From the NCBI GenBank assembly GCA_947176385.1, contig CAMWQN010000009.1, forward strand, positions 1 to 34,537: DNA of 34,537 nucleotides, read 5' to 3'. Of this stretch, positions 24,227-33,078 are shown piece by piece. This stretch comes from an uncultured Rickettsiales bacterium (lineage in GTDB: Bacteria; Pseudomonadota; Alphaproteobacteria; Rs-D84). The position numbers were made by a program, and so were the translations under genes. How positions within the stretch are numbered: the stretch's first letter is position 1; each line of letters starts with the position of its first letter. The notes under the pieces were generated by a model. It saw nothing but the letters and a program-made list of their open reading frames with translations, ran no database searches and was not told the DNA's origin.

Positions 24227-24772
24227 ATGAAACAGAGTTTTTGGAAATACATTGCCGTTATCATTGCGGTAATATTGGCTGATTTTATTACCAAGGGATT
24301 TTTGCTGTATTTAATTACAGGTACTGTTCCATTATATGGCGCGGCGTGGTCTGTGGTTCCGGTACCATATTTAATGGCGCACGTGTGTAATATATTCAAT
24401 ATAGTGTTCACATGGAATCCAGGCGCATCGTTTTCATTGTTTCGCAGCCTGGGGGATGCAGCACCGATTGTGATTATTATTGCAACCAGTATAATTATCG
24501 GATGCATTGGATATTATTTATTTACGCGTGCCCGTGATTATGAACGCTTGCCATTGGCATTGATTTTCGGTGGCGCGGTTGGAAATTTAATTGACCGTGT
24601 GCGTTTTGGCGCAGTGGTTGATTTCTTGGACTTTCATATTGGTGCATTGCATTGGCCGGCATTTAATGTCGCGGACATTTGCATTGTGCTGGGGGTGGGT
24701 TTATATTTATTAAATATGTATTTGGCACGTCGTCGTTGTGTCGAAAATACAAAAACAAAAGGTAAAAAATAA
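24227..24772 (+). CDS. lspA: Lipoprotein signal peptidase (signal peptidase II)
   Basis: 181 residues with four membrane helices. The active-site aspartates are Asp123 in GNLIDRVRFG and Asp150 in AFNVADICI; the conserved WNPGASFS is at 63-70. It cleaves prolipoprotein signal peptides after Cys acylation, in the inner membrane, such as that of the lipoprotein at 3049. AGGAAAGGG before the ATG. It ends 2 bp before yidC. Confidence 0.95.
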   Translation: MKQSFWKYIAVIIAVILADFITKGFLLYLITGTVPLYGAAWSVVPVPYLMAHVCNIFNIVFTWNPGASFSLFRSLGDAAPIVIIIATSIIIGCIGYYLFTRARDYERLPLALIFGGAVGNLIDRVRFGAVVDFLDFHIGALHWPAFNVADICIVLGVGLYLLNMYLARRRCVENTKTKGKK

Positions 24773-24774
24773 TC

Positions 24775-26352
24775 ATGGTTAGATATCTAGATAATAATTC
24801 AGGTTTTCGTACATGGAACGCAAATCGTGACAGTGCCGCTGCTAAGGCAAAGAAACCAGGTTTTGGCTCTTTCCTGTGGTGGATTGCAATAATTGTATCT
24901 GCCTGGTGGTTGGTTACAACATTGATGACACCACGCAATAATGCTGATACAGAATCAGGTACAGAATCTGTTATTGATGTGTCGCGTGTACCAACGTCTA
25001 GCGTTTCATCCGATAAAATATCTGCAACGGTTCAAGGGATTCGCGTATCAAATATCGCATTGTCTGATTATGCGGCGGATGCCGCCGGTTCCGATGCCGA
25101 CCGCGTTACATTATTGTCTGGCGATAATGATTTTATTGAAACAGGATACGTTGCAACAATTGGCGCACCGGCACCTGATACTGTTTGGACTGAAAAAGAT
25201 GGCACATACACCTGGCGCAGTCCGGATAATGTCACATTTACACGTCGCATTACAGCCGACGGATATCTGATAACAATAACGGATGAAATCCGCAATGCCA
25301 CCGCACGTGATATATCGCTGACACCATATTCGCGCATTGTGCGCAGTAACGATGTGAAATCAAATTCTGGGGTTGATACAGGTTTAATGGCGTATGTAAA
25401 TTCAGACTTGGAAAATGCTGCGTGGCATAAACTGGATAAAAAATCGTATGCGTATTCGACCACAAATGGCTTTATTGGATTTGCCGACCAATATTGGGAA
25501 ACAGTTGCCCAGATTGACAGACCAGACCAGACAATGCGTGCGAAAAAGTCCGGTACCCAGTATCAGGCTGATGCATCCGCTGGGGCTGTAACAATTGCGC
25601 CAGGGGCAACAGAAAGTGTCACACATCATATCTTTGCGGGACCACGTGATCAACGGGTATTAAGCGATCTGTCTGGCACAATTGCTGGAATCGATGAAAC
25701 AATCGATTATGGATGGTTTTGGTTCTTGGCACGTCCAATGTTGTGGATATTGAATGCATTAAATTCAATTGTTATGAATTATGGTGTCGCAATAATTGTA
25801 ATGACGTTATTGTTGCGTCTGTTACTGTGGCCATTGACACGCAAATCATATACATCAATGATTGCGATGCAGAAAATGCAGCCTGAAATTGCACGTATCC
25901 AGAAACTGTATGCAAATGATAAGCCACGCATGCAAATGGAAATGTTGCGCCTGTATCAAACGCACAAGACATCTCCTATGTCTGGATGCCTGCCGATGCT
26001 GATTCAGATACCAATATTCTTTGCTTTGTATAAGGCATTGCTGGTGTCTGTTCCAATGCGTGGTGCACATTTTTTGTGGATACATGACCTGTCTGCAATG
26101 GACCCATATTTTATCTTGCCAATATTGATGGGCGCGACAATGTGGCTGCAACAGTATTTACAGTCCAATGCAACAAAAAAACTGACCAGTGGCAATGATG
26201 CGATGGCGCAGACCCAGCGTATGATGCGTTGGATGCCAGTGATATTTACAGTCTTGTTTGCATGGATGCCTGCTGGATTGGTCTTGTATTGGACGGTATC
26301 GAATTTGTTTGGAATCTTGCAAATGTATATTATCAAGAAAACTGGCAAATAA
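24775..26352 (+). CDS. yidC: Membrane protein insertase YidC
   Basis: 525 residues. A first membrane helix (about 35-52), the periplasmic P1 domain (about 60-310, with SPDNVTFTRRITADGYLITITDE) and the conserved insertase domain (about 325-525). That domain has YGVAIIVMTLLLRLLLWPLTRKSY, KMQPEIARIQKLY, MSGCLPMLIQIPIFFALYKAL and WMPAGLVLYWTVSNLFGILQ. The length is normal for Gram-negative YidC. It inserts membrane proteins with or without SecYEG; SecE is encoded at 33079. It is placed in an lspA-yidC-dut run, not in the more usual rpmH-rnpA context. Confidence 0.96.
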   Translation: MVRYLDNNSGFRTWNANRDSAAAKAKKPGFGSFLWWIAIIVSAWWLVTTLMTPRNNADTESGTESVIDVSRVPTSSVSSDKISATVQGIRVSNIALSDYAADAAGSDADRVTLLSGDNDFIETGYVATIGAPAPDTVWTEKDGTYTWRSPDNVTFTRRITADGYLITITDEIRNATARDISLTPYSRIVRSNDVKSNSGVDTGLMAYVNSDLENAAWHKLDKKSYAYSTTNGFIGFADQYWETVAQIDRPDQTMRAKKSGTQYQADASAGAVTIAPGATESVTHHIFAGPRDQRVLSDLSGTIAGIDETIDYGWFWFLARPMLWILNALNSIVMNYGVAIIVMTLLLRLLLWPLTRKSYTSMIAMQKMQPEIARIQKLYANDKPRMQMEMLRLYQTHKTSPMSGCLPMLIQIPIFFALYKALLVSVPMRGAHFLWIHDLSAMDPYFILPILMGATMWLQQYLQSNATKKLTSGNDAMAQTQRMMRWMPVIFTVLFAWMPAGLVLYWTVSNLFGILQMYIIKKTGK

Positions 26353-26357
26353 AACGC

Positions 26358-26819
26358 ATGACGCAGTTAAAAATAAAGTTTAAACGCTTATGTGACACAG
26401 CACAAATCCCAACACGTTCGTATGGTTATGGTAACTGTTGGGATGTGTATGCTGCATCTGACGCGGTTGTGCATTCGTATTCCACAACGATGGTCCGGAC
26501 AGGATTGGCATTTGAAATCCCAGATGGATATCAGATACATGTCTATAACCGTTCCGGTAATCCTGTTAAACGTGGTTTAATTCTATCCAATTCTGTTGGG
26601 ATAATTGATTCAGATTATCGTGGTGAATTGTGTGTGTTGTTTCATTCATTACCTATTATGGATGGCAACACTTTAACAGACCGTCCTGTTGAAATAAAAA
26701 CTGGGGAAAAAATCGCCCAGTTTAAACTTGTTCGCATTAACCCAGAAGAACTGGAAGAAGTTGACGCTATTTCTGCCACATCGCGTGCATCCGGTGGATT
26801 TGGTTCGACTGACAAGTAA
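26358..26819 (+). CDS. dut: dUTP diphosphatase
   Basis: 153 residues from ATG 26358; the frame continues upstream into yidC but the family begins here. It hydrolyses dUTP to dUMP, keeping uracil out of DNA. Trimeric dUTPase motifs: GNCWDVYAASDA, NRSGNPVKRGLILSNS, VGIIDSDYRGEL, EKIAQFKLVRI and the C-terminal SRASGGFGSTDK arm. It starts 5 bp after yidC. Its end abuts the minus-strand gene at 26821. Confidence 0.96.
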   Translation: MTQLKIKFKRLCDTAQIPTRSYGYGNCWDVYAASDAVVHSYSTTMVRTGLAFEIPDGYQIHVYNRSGNPVKRGLILSNSVGIIDSDYRGELCVLFHSLPIMDGNTLTDRPVEIKTGEKIAQFKLVRINPEELEEVDAISATSRASGGFGSTDK

Positions 26820-26820
26820 T

Positions 26821-27174
26821 TTAAATATTCCCACATTGTTTAATTTTTCTGTATAAACCATATGGTGTGATGGGATGCAATCGGTGCATACCAATCATGC
26901 GGCAGGTAAATTCAACACATGTGTGTGCACAGTGTGCAGAAAAATTGTGATGTGTCGTATGTGGGATACATACAAAGGTCCAACCGTGCGCACGCAACAA
27001 TCGTAAATCGCGCATAGTTATTGGGATTTGTGCGATATTATTATGTCTGACGAATTGATGCAGCGTCATTTTACCGTGTTGCTCAATTACAACAGGTGCG
27101 CAGTGCCGAAATCGGCGACAAAAAATACGTGGCAGTATTTTTGATGTTTTATTTGTGAAACCGACAATAATCAT
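26821..27174 (-). CDS. Small protein, possibly a permuted papain-like (NlpC/P60-type) amidase
   Basis: 117 residues. N-terminus MIIVGFTNKTSKILPRIFCRRFRHCAPVVI, then Cys and His residues, ending HTCVEFTCRMIGMHRLHPITPYGLYRKI. A His near the front and a Cys near the end, followed by a G...TP..LY pattern, resembles circularly permuted papain-fold proteins of the YiiX type and phage cell-wall peptidases. This is a weak, by-eye match. The gene is on the same strand as, and downstream of, the secretion operon and the 27235 gene. It converges with dut with only 1 bp between stops. Confidence 0.5.
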   Translation of the reverse strand: MIIVGFTNKTSKILPRIFCRRFRHCAPVVIEQHGKMTLHQFVRHNNIAQIPITMRDLRLLRAHGWTFVCIPHTTHHNFSAHCAHTCVEFTCRMIGMHRLHPITPYGLYRKIKQCGNI

Positions 27175-27209
27175 GTGACTTTCTCTCTCGCGTTAATAGT
27201 GTTTTTTAT

Positions 27210-27228
27210 ACCCGACGTGACGTCGGGT
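27210..27228. repeat. GC-rich hairpin between two small minus-strand genes
   Basis: ACCCGACG-TGA-CGTCGGGT with no T-run on either side, so not a standard terminator. It may act as a processing or mRNA-stability hairpin. Confidence 0.5.
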
Positions 27229-27234
27229 GTCGTG

Positions 27235-27576
27235 TTAGTCAATCCAGCCACGTGCGCGTGCGGCACTTTCTAACACAGCCATTGCATTTGCCCATAAATG
27301 TGCAGCATTGTTTTCCGACCACACATATTGGTTAGGGGCACGTCTGCGGTCACCGAATTGCTTCATAACATTTAATTGTGTATCTGTTAATTTCCCGCAC
27401 AGATACAATTTGGTTACCAGTGTTTCTACATCCAATAATTCACATGGTCGCCGTGTTGGATTGCCACGCATATGCATTAAACCTGTCTGAACTGATTTTG
27501 AATAAATAAACCAGAACCATAATTGTTCTGCATTGTGGAATTTTTCGGTTGCACATACTGTCATTGTCGATTTCAT
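27235..27576 (-). CDS. Conserved-looking small protein, unknown function
   Basis: 113 residues from ATG 27576, chosen for the AGGAGA site just upstream rather than the longer frame. Notable segments are EQLWFWFIYSKSVQTG, NPTRRPCELLDVETLVTKLYLCGKLTDTQL and KQFGDRRRAPNQ, with a WANAMAVLESAARARGWI ending. The composition and regular helices suggest a real folded protein of a type I believe occurs in other Alphaproteobacteria, but I cannot name a family. No signal peptide. Confidence 0.65.
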   Translation of the reverse strand: MKSTMTVCATEKFHNAEQLWFWFIYSKSVQTGLMHMRGNPTRRPCELLDVETLVTKLYLCGKLTDTQLNVMKQFGDRRRAPNQYVWSENNAAHLWANAMAVLESAARARGWID

Positions 27577-27770
27577 CTTTTTTCTCCTTTGGTTACAAGA
27601 CTTTGTATGGTTCAATTTATATATAGTCTAAGAAAAGAATCCTGTAAAATGTTACAACTGGTGGTTGAACACCGAATCGAAAATCTGAACAATATTATGT
27701 TTTTGCATAATGGTGTGCGAATCGATAAATTTGCATATTTTGTAAATCCATTGGTTTGGGTAAATAGAAA

Positions 27771-27791
27771 CGCGCACGATGTTCGTGCGCG
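27771..27791 (-). terminator. Likely terminator of the virB8-10 operon
   Basis: CGCGCACGA-TGT-TCGTGCGCG, a 9-bp GC-rich stem with a 3-nt loop. On the minus strand it is followed by TTTCTATTT. It lies in the 279-bp gap between the VirB10-like gene and the 27235 gene, where I see no convincing gene. Confidence 0.6.
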
Positions 27792-27855
27792 TAAATAATC
27801 GGTTGTTGTTATCTATATAGTGCGTTATTTCATTATTTCAAATTATTTTTTATCC

Positions 27856-30399
27856 TTACAATATTGGTGGAAAGCAATCACCCCCATCCGATGGGCAGCA
27901 TGCAAATCCTTCTGCACCCATATCTGTATAAACTTCGCCAGTGCAACATCCGTATGAATCTGGCTGGGTTCCATCCAGACATCCGATTGTTGCCGGTTGT
28001 TCTGGTTCTGGGTCAGCAACAGGTTTTGCAAACGGATTAACAATTGCACCACTGTCTTCGTATGTTAATCCCAGGATATCCTGATTGTATGCCTGTTGTT
28101 GTGCAACAGTTTGGTTGTTTGCCGTTCCATATGATGTTTGGAATTGTTGTGCCTGGTTCTGGTAATATGCCTCTTGTTTAGCGTTATTGATTGCCTTGTA
28201 TTGATTAGATTGGCAATAGAACAATACAGAACTATAATCCAAACCTGCCGCATTAACTGCTCTTGCCTGGGCATCACTCAGTTTTCCATCCTTGTACCCT
28301 TCGCAATATTGCTGCCAATTGAAAGAACGTACCTGCCCAATCCAAGAACCATCGTTTTCCAGTTCCAGTGGTTTCTGTGGGGCATTACGACGTTTATTTT
28401 GACTGTATCCCAATGCGCATTTTTTACTCATGTTGCCATTTGCATCTGGGGTGCCACAACTGACAATCAGATCGTCTGGTGAATATACTGTTATACGTGT
28501 GCCTGCTGCAATTGAAAATGGCGGTGTTGTATTATCCATCATATCGACCAGTAATTTATTGGCGACCTGATTCCATGCGGTAATAATTTCATTTTTTGCC
28601 AGTTCTGATGAACGCATGGTTCCGCTTTGTACAACGGTGTTATTATCCAAATCAATTTGGTTAACAAATTTATCTGCAACAGGCGCAATCATATTTACCG
28701 CCGCTGGCACAATTGCTGTCAACATTGGCATAACAAATTGTTCCATGTAATCGGTACTGCCGCGACCTGGCACACCCATACGCCCCTGGGAATCAGCTGA
28801 AATTGGATCTTGTCCTTCGGCAAAATTAAATTCAACACCATTTGGCAAAATGAATTGATACCATTTTATTTGCATACGACCAACAGCGGTATATGGTCCC
28901 GGTAATTTACCTGTAACATATCCCAACATTAACGTACCTGTTGGCAATATAACATTTCGACCATCGTCGGCATAGACATTACGATCAACCGTTGCACGAA
29001 CTGGTAATTGAATCGCATCAGCATTGCTGTAAACACTTGGGTCTGCGCGAACCTCGGACACAATTGTGGCAGGAATCGGTTTATACTGGCGCAATATAAA
29101 CTGGCGATCATACGGACGTGATGATAATACATAACTGCTGGAAGACCCCATATAGGTTTCTTTTGTTATTTCTGGTGCCTTTAAATTTATACGGTTCATA
29201 AATTCTTTACCGCCAGCCATAGATGCGTTTTGTGGCAATGTATCAAAATTTGCATCTTCGCTGTAATATTTTGCATTGCCGGATGCTTTCTTGGTCGCAG
29301 GATTTGATAACTTTGGCAATGTGCCGTTTGTTATTGTGCTGTATCCAATATGTTCTGCATCGGTACCAATGCGTTTACCATTGCTTTTGATATCTGTAAT
29401 GATTCCATTATCCGGATTGTAGATACCGGTTGGATTATTGCATTTTGTGTCTGAAAATGGGTGGAAATAATATGCACCACGTTCTGGTTTTATCCATCCG
29501 ATTTGACGCCCGTTTGTGCCATATCCTGGAATAGCAAAGTCCGAACAAGCCTCTGGCGCGGATGGTGTGTCATTTGTTGCAACAGAATTTTTTGCACCTG
29601 CAAATGGATCAGATGGCGCAATGGCTTTTATGTCATTACGTATTTCATTTGCCACTGGCTTTGATTGCGCAGGTGGTGTAATCGCAGGTGGCGTCATATC
29701 CAAATCTTCATCCTCATCTTCATCATCGTTTGAATAAACAAAGATATCGTCATCTTCTTCCACATCGTCGTCATTTGGGTACACAAAAATATCATCATCA
29801 ATTTTTTGTTTGTTATCCACCTTGGGGGCTTCGATGGTGGCAGGTGCGATTATTTCTGGCTTAGTTACAACAGGGCGTGCAGACGACGAATCCGCAATCG
29901 CATCACCTGTTGCGCCCAGTGTGATAGAATATTCTTCTGTATGCTTTATTCCTGCGGCTGCATCTTCTGGGCGCCATGTAATTGCCAGCATTATTTTTTT
30001 ATCTGTCATGGGCTTGGTTGGTGCATATGTTACAAATATGCATTTTGCAGGGCGATTATCAATCTTGCCTAATTTAGTGCAATTTTCATCCAGTTTAAAA
30101 CCTTCGACAGTTTCTGCATATGTAATATTCAATATCTGGATTGAATTAGTCGCAGATATCGCAACCTTTTCTTCTTTTTTCTCACCAACCGGTGTTTTGC
30201 CTAAATCCAACATGCCTGGGGAAAATGTCAACTTGGTTTCAGCACCTTCATCCGGCAGAATTTTTGCGTTCTGGCGTCCTGTGAACAACAGTGTTAACAA
30301 AATCAGAACCACGATAAATGCCGCTGCCAACAGCAGCCACTGAATATGCCGTGGTGTAGATTTACGAAAATCTGAAATTTGTTGTTTTATGTTTGCCAT
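27856..30399 (-). CDS. VirB10/TrbI-like type IV secretion protein with Ig-like (ASH) domain and Cys-rich tail
   Basis: 847 residues. Short cytoplasmic N-terminus, membrane helix (about 21-40), then about 55-165 an Ig-like domain with FSPGMLDLGKTPVGE, C-x13-C and FVTYAPTKP, as in ASPM-SPD2-Hydin-type domains. An acidic segment with a near-repeat of DDDIFVYPND (201-234) and a middle region follow. The TrbI/VirB10 core (about 440-646) has NVILPTGTLMLGYV, GRMQIKWYQFILPNGVEFNF, RMGVPGRGSTDYM and the ending IAAGTRITVYSPDDLIV. After that come a Gln/Tyr-rich stretch (740-775) and a tail with six Cys (807-842). It spans inner and outer membranes in the secretion core. DotG is the alternative name if the system is of the Dot/Icm type. 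Last gene of the operon. Confidence 0.85.
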   Translation of the reverse strand: MANIKQQISDFRKSTPRHIQWLLLAAAFIVVLILLTLLFTGRQNAKILPDEGAETKLTFSPGMLDLGKTPVGEKKEEKVAISATNSIQILNITYAETVEGFKLDENCTKLGKIDNRPAKCIFVTYAPTKPMTDKKIMLAITWRPEDAAAGIKHTEEYSITLGATGDAIADSSSARPVVTKPEIIAPATIEAPKVDNKQKIDDDIFVYPNDDDVEEDDDIFVYSNDDEDEDEDLDMTPPAITPPAQSKPVANEIRNDIKAIAPSDPFAGAKNSVATNDTPSAPEACSDFAIPGYGTNGRQIGWIKPERGAYYFHPFSDTKCNNPTGIYNPDNGIITDIKSNGKRIGTDAEHIGYSTITNGTLPKLSNPATKKASGNAKYYSEDANFDTLPQNASMAGGKEFMNRINLKAPEITKETYMGSSSSYVLSSRPYDRQFILRQYKPIPATIVSEVRADPSVYSNADAIQLPVRATVDRNVYADDGRNVILPTGTLMLGYVTGKLPGPYTAVGRMQIKWYQFILPNGVEFNFAEGQDPISADSQGRMGVPGRGSTDYMEQFVMPMLTAIVPAAVNMIAPVADKFVNQIDLDNNTVVQSGTMRSSELAKNEIITAWNQVANKLLVDMMDNTTPPFSIAAGTRITVYSPDDLIVSCGTPDANGNMSKKCALGYSQNKRRNAPQKPLELENDGSWIGQVRSFNWQQYCEGYKDGKLSDAQARAVNAAGLDYSSVLFYCQSNQYKAINNAKQEAYYQNQAQQFQTSYGTANNQTVAQQQAYNQDILGLTYEDSGAIVNPFAKPVADPEPEQPATIGCLDGTQPDSYGCCTGEVYTDMGAEGFACCPSDGGDCFPPIL

Positions 30400-30432
30400 G
30401 GTTAATCCGCCTTTCCCCCCGATGACGACGCG

Positions 30433-31983
30433 TTATTGCATACGTACAACGTTGCAACTGGCACCACTGAATTTCAGTAATTGGTCACACAGTTTTTGTG
30501 CTGCATCAATGTCAGACATCGGTCCAATACGCAGACGATACAGACGTCCCGCAGATGTGCTGGCACCCAGGTCACCGACACCCTGTTCATCAACCGCAAA
30601 GAATACCATGTCTTTGTACGGTGTTAACAGACCCTGACCATCTTCGCCACTGAATTTCGCCAACAATCCAGACCAATATTCGTCTAACTTTTTAACAGAT
30701 ATATCTGATTTTAATTCAACTGCAACACCTGTCTGATTACTGGTTATTAATGGAATATTTGACTGTGGCAGGTATGATCCCGCGGTCACACGTTCTGTTG
30801 GCATCATGGTCAATCCTGATGTTCCATTGCCCATCGAATACGTGCCTGATGCAACACCGTATCCTGCCGGCATGTACATACCGGTACCTGCAGCATTGCC
30901 CATGGGCGCGTTACCAACAAACATCGGTGTTGTTGTATAATTTGATACGCCACCAGCCATCGCTGCCAGGTCTGCATTATATGCGATATTATTCAATGAT
31001 TGTCCTGACATCATGGATTGTGCAACATTTGCCTCAGCCAGTGCCATAACAGATGCTGTATCTGCAATCAAGAATGGCTTTTCACGTTTTTTGATGCAAA
31101 CGATACGTTGACCACTGCGCAGAACCATGTCGCCAACTGCTTCTACAATCAGCAGGCGTCCATCTTCGCCATCTGTGCGGAACCCGACAGGGGATTCACC
31201 GCCCTCGACCAACAAGGATACAACCGGACGCTGGGTCATAGAAATAACCTTGTCCCCAAAGTCAATGTATGTAAATATACGATCACGCCATACACGTTCC
31301 GGGGCGATTACATAGTCATCTGGATTTGGGACAAATATATCCAAATCAAAACGGAATTCAGATGGGTCAATCTTCATAGATTTAATCCATCCATAATCTT
31401 CGCCATCGACACCAACTGTGCCACTGGATTTAGCAGATTTTTTGAATATAGAACTGGCACCACCTGTCGCGCCCGCTGCTGTGGATGCAGACGCATTCGG
31501 CAAACTGGCGTTATTGTCCAGGATAACATCAACCTGGGAATATGTAACCTCGCTAGATCCGATTGGTTCACTGCGCAGATAGAATATATATTTATTTCCA
31601 GATTTACCGGTAACAATCATGTTTGTGTCACCACCCATATTGTCAGATGCTGGTGTAATCATCAGTGTGCGACCACCCTGGGCGCCTTCGAATGTAAACA
31701 TGCCTGTGTTACCAACGAATGCATCTTCTATCTGTTCGCCATTTGGCAAATTCAGCATAGTAACCATGCCGTTGCGTAATTTAATCGGCAATACATTTCC
31801 TGGTGCCCATGCCAGTTGTGCATATCCCGGTTTGGTACTGCCGGCTGCCATATTTACAGTTGGATTATCCCATGCTGCTTGAACACCATATTCGGCTGCG
31901 CGTGCCGCGTTTGGAATTGCCACCAGGCACAGCATTAACGCATATACAGATATATTTAATTGCCAATTTTTCACGAAAGTCAT
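30433..31983 (-). CDS. VirB9/TrbG-like type IV secretion protein with C-terminal SPOR domain
   Basis: 516 residues against about 270-300 for VirB9. Signal peptide about 1-29. N-terminal VirB9-like domain (about 45-155): NGMVTMLNLPNGEQIEDAFV, LMITPASDNMGGDTNMIV, NKYIFYLRSE. C-terminal VirB9 domain (about 198-300): PERVWRDRIFTYIDFGDK and LLIVEAVGDMVLRSGQRIVCI. A Met/Gly/Asn-rich linker (about 310-412) leads to a probable SPOR domain (about 419-516, ending LYRLRIGPMSDIDAAQKLCDQLL). It would form the outer-membrane ring with VirB7 and VirB10; the SPOR part suggests peptidoglycan attachment. DotH is the alternative homologue. 33 bp before virB10. Confidence 0.82.
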   Translation of the reverse strand: MTFVKNWQLNISVYALMLCLVAIPNAARAAEYGVQAAWDNPTVNMAAGSTKPGYAQLAWAPGNVLPIKLRNGMVTMLNLPNGEQIEDAFVGNTGMFTFEGAQGGRTLMITPASDNMGGDTNMIVTGKSGNKYIFYLRSEPIGSSEVTYSQVDVILDNNASLPNASASTAAGATGGASSIFKKSAKSSGTVGVDGEDYGWIKSMKIDPSEFRFDLDIFVPNPDDYVIAPERVWRDRIFTYIDFGDKVISMTQRPVVSLLVEGGESPVGFRTDGEDGRLLIVEAVGDMVLRSGQRIVCIKKREKPFLIADTASVMALAEANVAQSMMSGQSLNNIAYNADLAAMAGGVSNYTTTPMFVGNAPMGNAAGTGMYMPAGYGVASGTYSMGNGTSGLTMMPTERVTAGSYLPQSNIPLITSNQTGVAVELKSDISVKKLDEYWSGLLAKFSGEDGQGLLTPYKDMVFFAVDEQGVGDLGASTSAGRLYRLRIGPMSDIDAAQKLCDQLLKFSGASCNVVRMQ

Positions 31984-32004
31984 CTTTCTTCCTTTCCGTC
32001 TTTC

Positions 32005-32676
32005 TTAATTATCCATATATCCAGTGTTCAATGGATCACCATTTCCGGATATAACCGAATATTCTGATACAAAAATCCCCAATGGGTTTGACAGTCTGTC
32101 CTGCCATTTCATCTTTTGTGCAGATGCTGTATCCACCTTTATACGGATTGTATAATTTTTTTTGCTAATCTGTCTATCATTATCTGCACAGAAATAACTG
32201 AATTTTACATCATAAGTATTTTCAGCATACGGCGTAACTGCACCACGTTCGAATTCAACTGGGCAAGAAAATTCAAAATCAGGGCTATCATTCATGATTG
32301 CGCGCCACATATTTGTGGATTGCAGTTGTTCATAAACCTCTGGCGAGGACCATGCCTGCATAACGCTGTTGCTGTCGTTGTTCCATTTTTTTCGCATGTC
32401 TGCGATACTGGGGACGATTTCATTACGTGCCTTGACATATTCGCGCAAGAATCCACGTACAAAATAGTCATAATTGGCGTCTTTTGCGGGCAAAGCGACC
32501 AATGCAATTTCACGTTCCCCACGCAGTTGTGAAAACAGAAAGAATATCTGGGGTCTGTTCAGCGGGAACATATTATACAGTGTGACGAACAAAACAGCCG
32601 CCATTACCACGGTCGCGGCAAAGACGAACGTCATCAGTCTGGATAGTAAAATTGGCGGTTCTATGCGGTCTGCCAC
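32005..32676 (-). CDS. VirB8-like type IV secretion inner membrane protein
   Basis: 223 residues from a GTG at 32676, with GGGGAG eight bases upstream. A short N-terminus and one membrane helix (about 13-34, LMTFVFAATVVMAAVLFVTL) then a periplasmic domain. Landmarks are YDYFVRGFLREYVKARNEIV near the front and DRLSNPLGIFVSEYSVI at the end, the NPLGxxVxxY pattern of VirB8/TrbF. It links inner membrane parts to the VirB9/VirB10 core. Head of the operon, 21 bp before virB9. DotI is the alternative name; VirB4, VirB6, VirB11 and VirD4 are not in the window. Confidence 0.8.
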   Translation of the reverse strand: MADRIEPPILLSRLMTFVFAATVVMAAVLFVTLYNMFPLNRPQIFFLFSQLRGEREIALVALPAKDANYDYFVRGFLREYVKARNEIVPSIADMRKKWNNDSNSVMQAWSSPEVYEQLQSTNMWRAIMNDSPDFEFSCPVEFERGAVTPYAENTYDVKFSYFCADNDRQISKKNYTIRIKVDTASAQKMKWQDRLSNPLGIFVSEYSVISGNGDPLNTGYMDN

Positions 32677-32702
32677 GTGATTTCTCCCCCTTGGATATGG
32701 CG

Positions 32703-32732
32703 ATTGTAGACAAAAAGCATAACCACGTGCAA
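32703..32732 (-). promoter_or_regulatory. Promoter of the virB8-10 operon
   Basis: On the minus strand, TTGCAC (32727-32732), 18-bp spacer, TACAAT (32703-32708), about 27 bp before the GTG start. It is back to back with the rightward promoter at 32807. Confidence 0.55.
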
Positions 32733-32806
32733 GTAAAAAGTGTGAAAATTACACATAAATATGTAAAAATACTTAAAATACTTGTTTGTGGGTGATGAAA
32801 AAATGC

Positions 32807-32835
32807 TTGCGTGAAAAATGTAAACAATTTATAAT
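32807..32835 (+). promoter_or_regulatory. Promoter of trpT-secE-nusG
   Basis: TTGCGT (32807-32812), 17-bp spacer, TATAAT (32830-32835). The start would be near 32842, giving an 85-nt leader with a CCCC/GGGG hairpin near 32875-32890 before the tRNA. A second candidate is TTGATT (32845-32850) with TATCTT (32867-32872). Confidence 0.6.
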
Positions 32836-32927
32836 ACTTTCTGCTTGATTTTTTGTATTGGTATGGTATCTTGTCCCCGACTATTGGGGGTAATACAGGT
32901 ACAAACGACAGGCAAAATACAGTTTCC

Positions 32928-33001
32928 AGGGGCTTAGTTCAACGGTAGAATATCGGTCTCCAAAACCGCGGATAAGGGTTCGATTCCTTTAGCCCCTGCC
33001 A
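32928..33001 (+). tRNA. trpT: tRNA-Trp (anticodon CCA)
   Basis: 74 nt with encoded CCA. The acceptor stem AGGGGCT/AGCCCCT is perfect. The anticodon arm TCGGT-CTCCAAA-ACCGC has one T-C mismatch at its outer pair, and the T arm is AAGGG-TTCGATT-CCTTT. The position directly before secE is conserved in many proteobacteria. Confidence 0.95.
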
Positions 33002-33078
33002 GAATAAAACTGGGTAAAAGTGCCGGAAAACTTGGGCTTTTGATAGTCGCAGAATAAAACGATAGTATCGGGATTTGA

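Noticed and set aside
27523..27798. 91-codon plus-strand ORF in the gap before the VirB10-like gene
   Set aside because: It runs antisense through the start of the 27235 gene and ends inside a terminator hairpin; there is no ribosome binding site at the internal ATG 27649 and the composition is poor.
29705..29800. CAT/ATC-rich stretch as a possible microsatellite or CRISPR-like repeat
   Set aside because: It encodes the acidic DDDIFVY near-repeat of the VirB10-like protein; there are no regular spacers.
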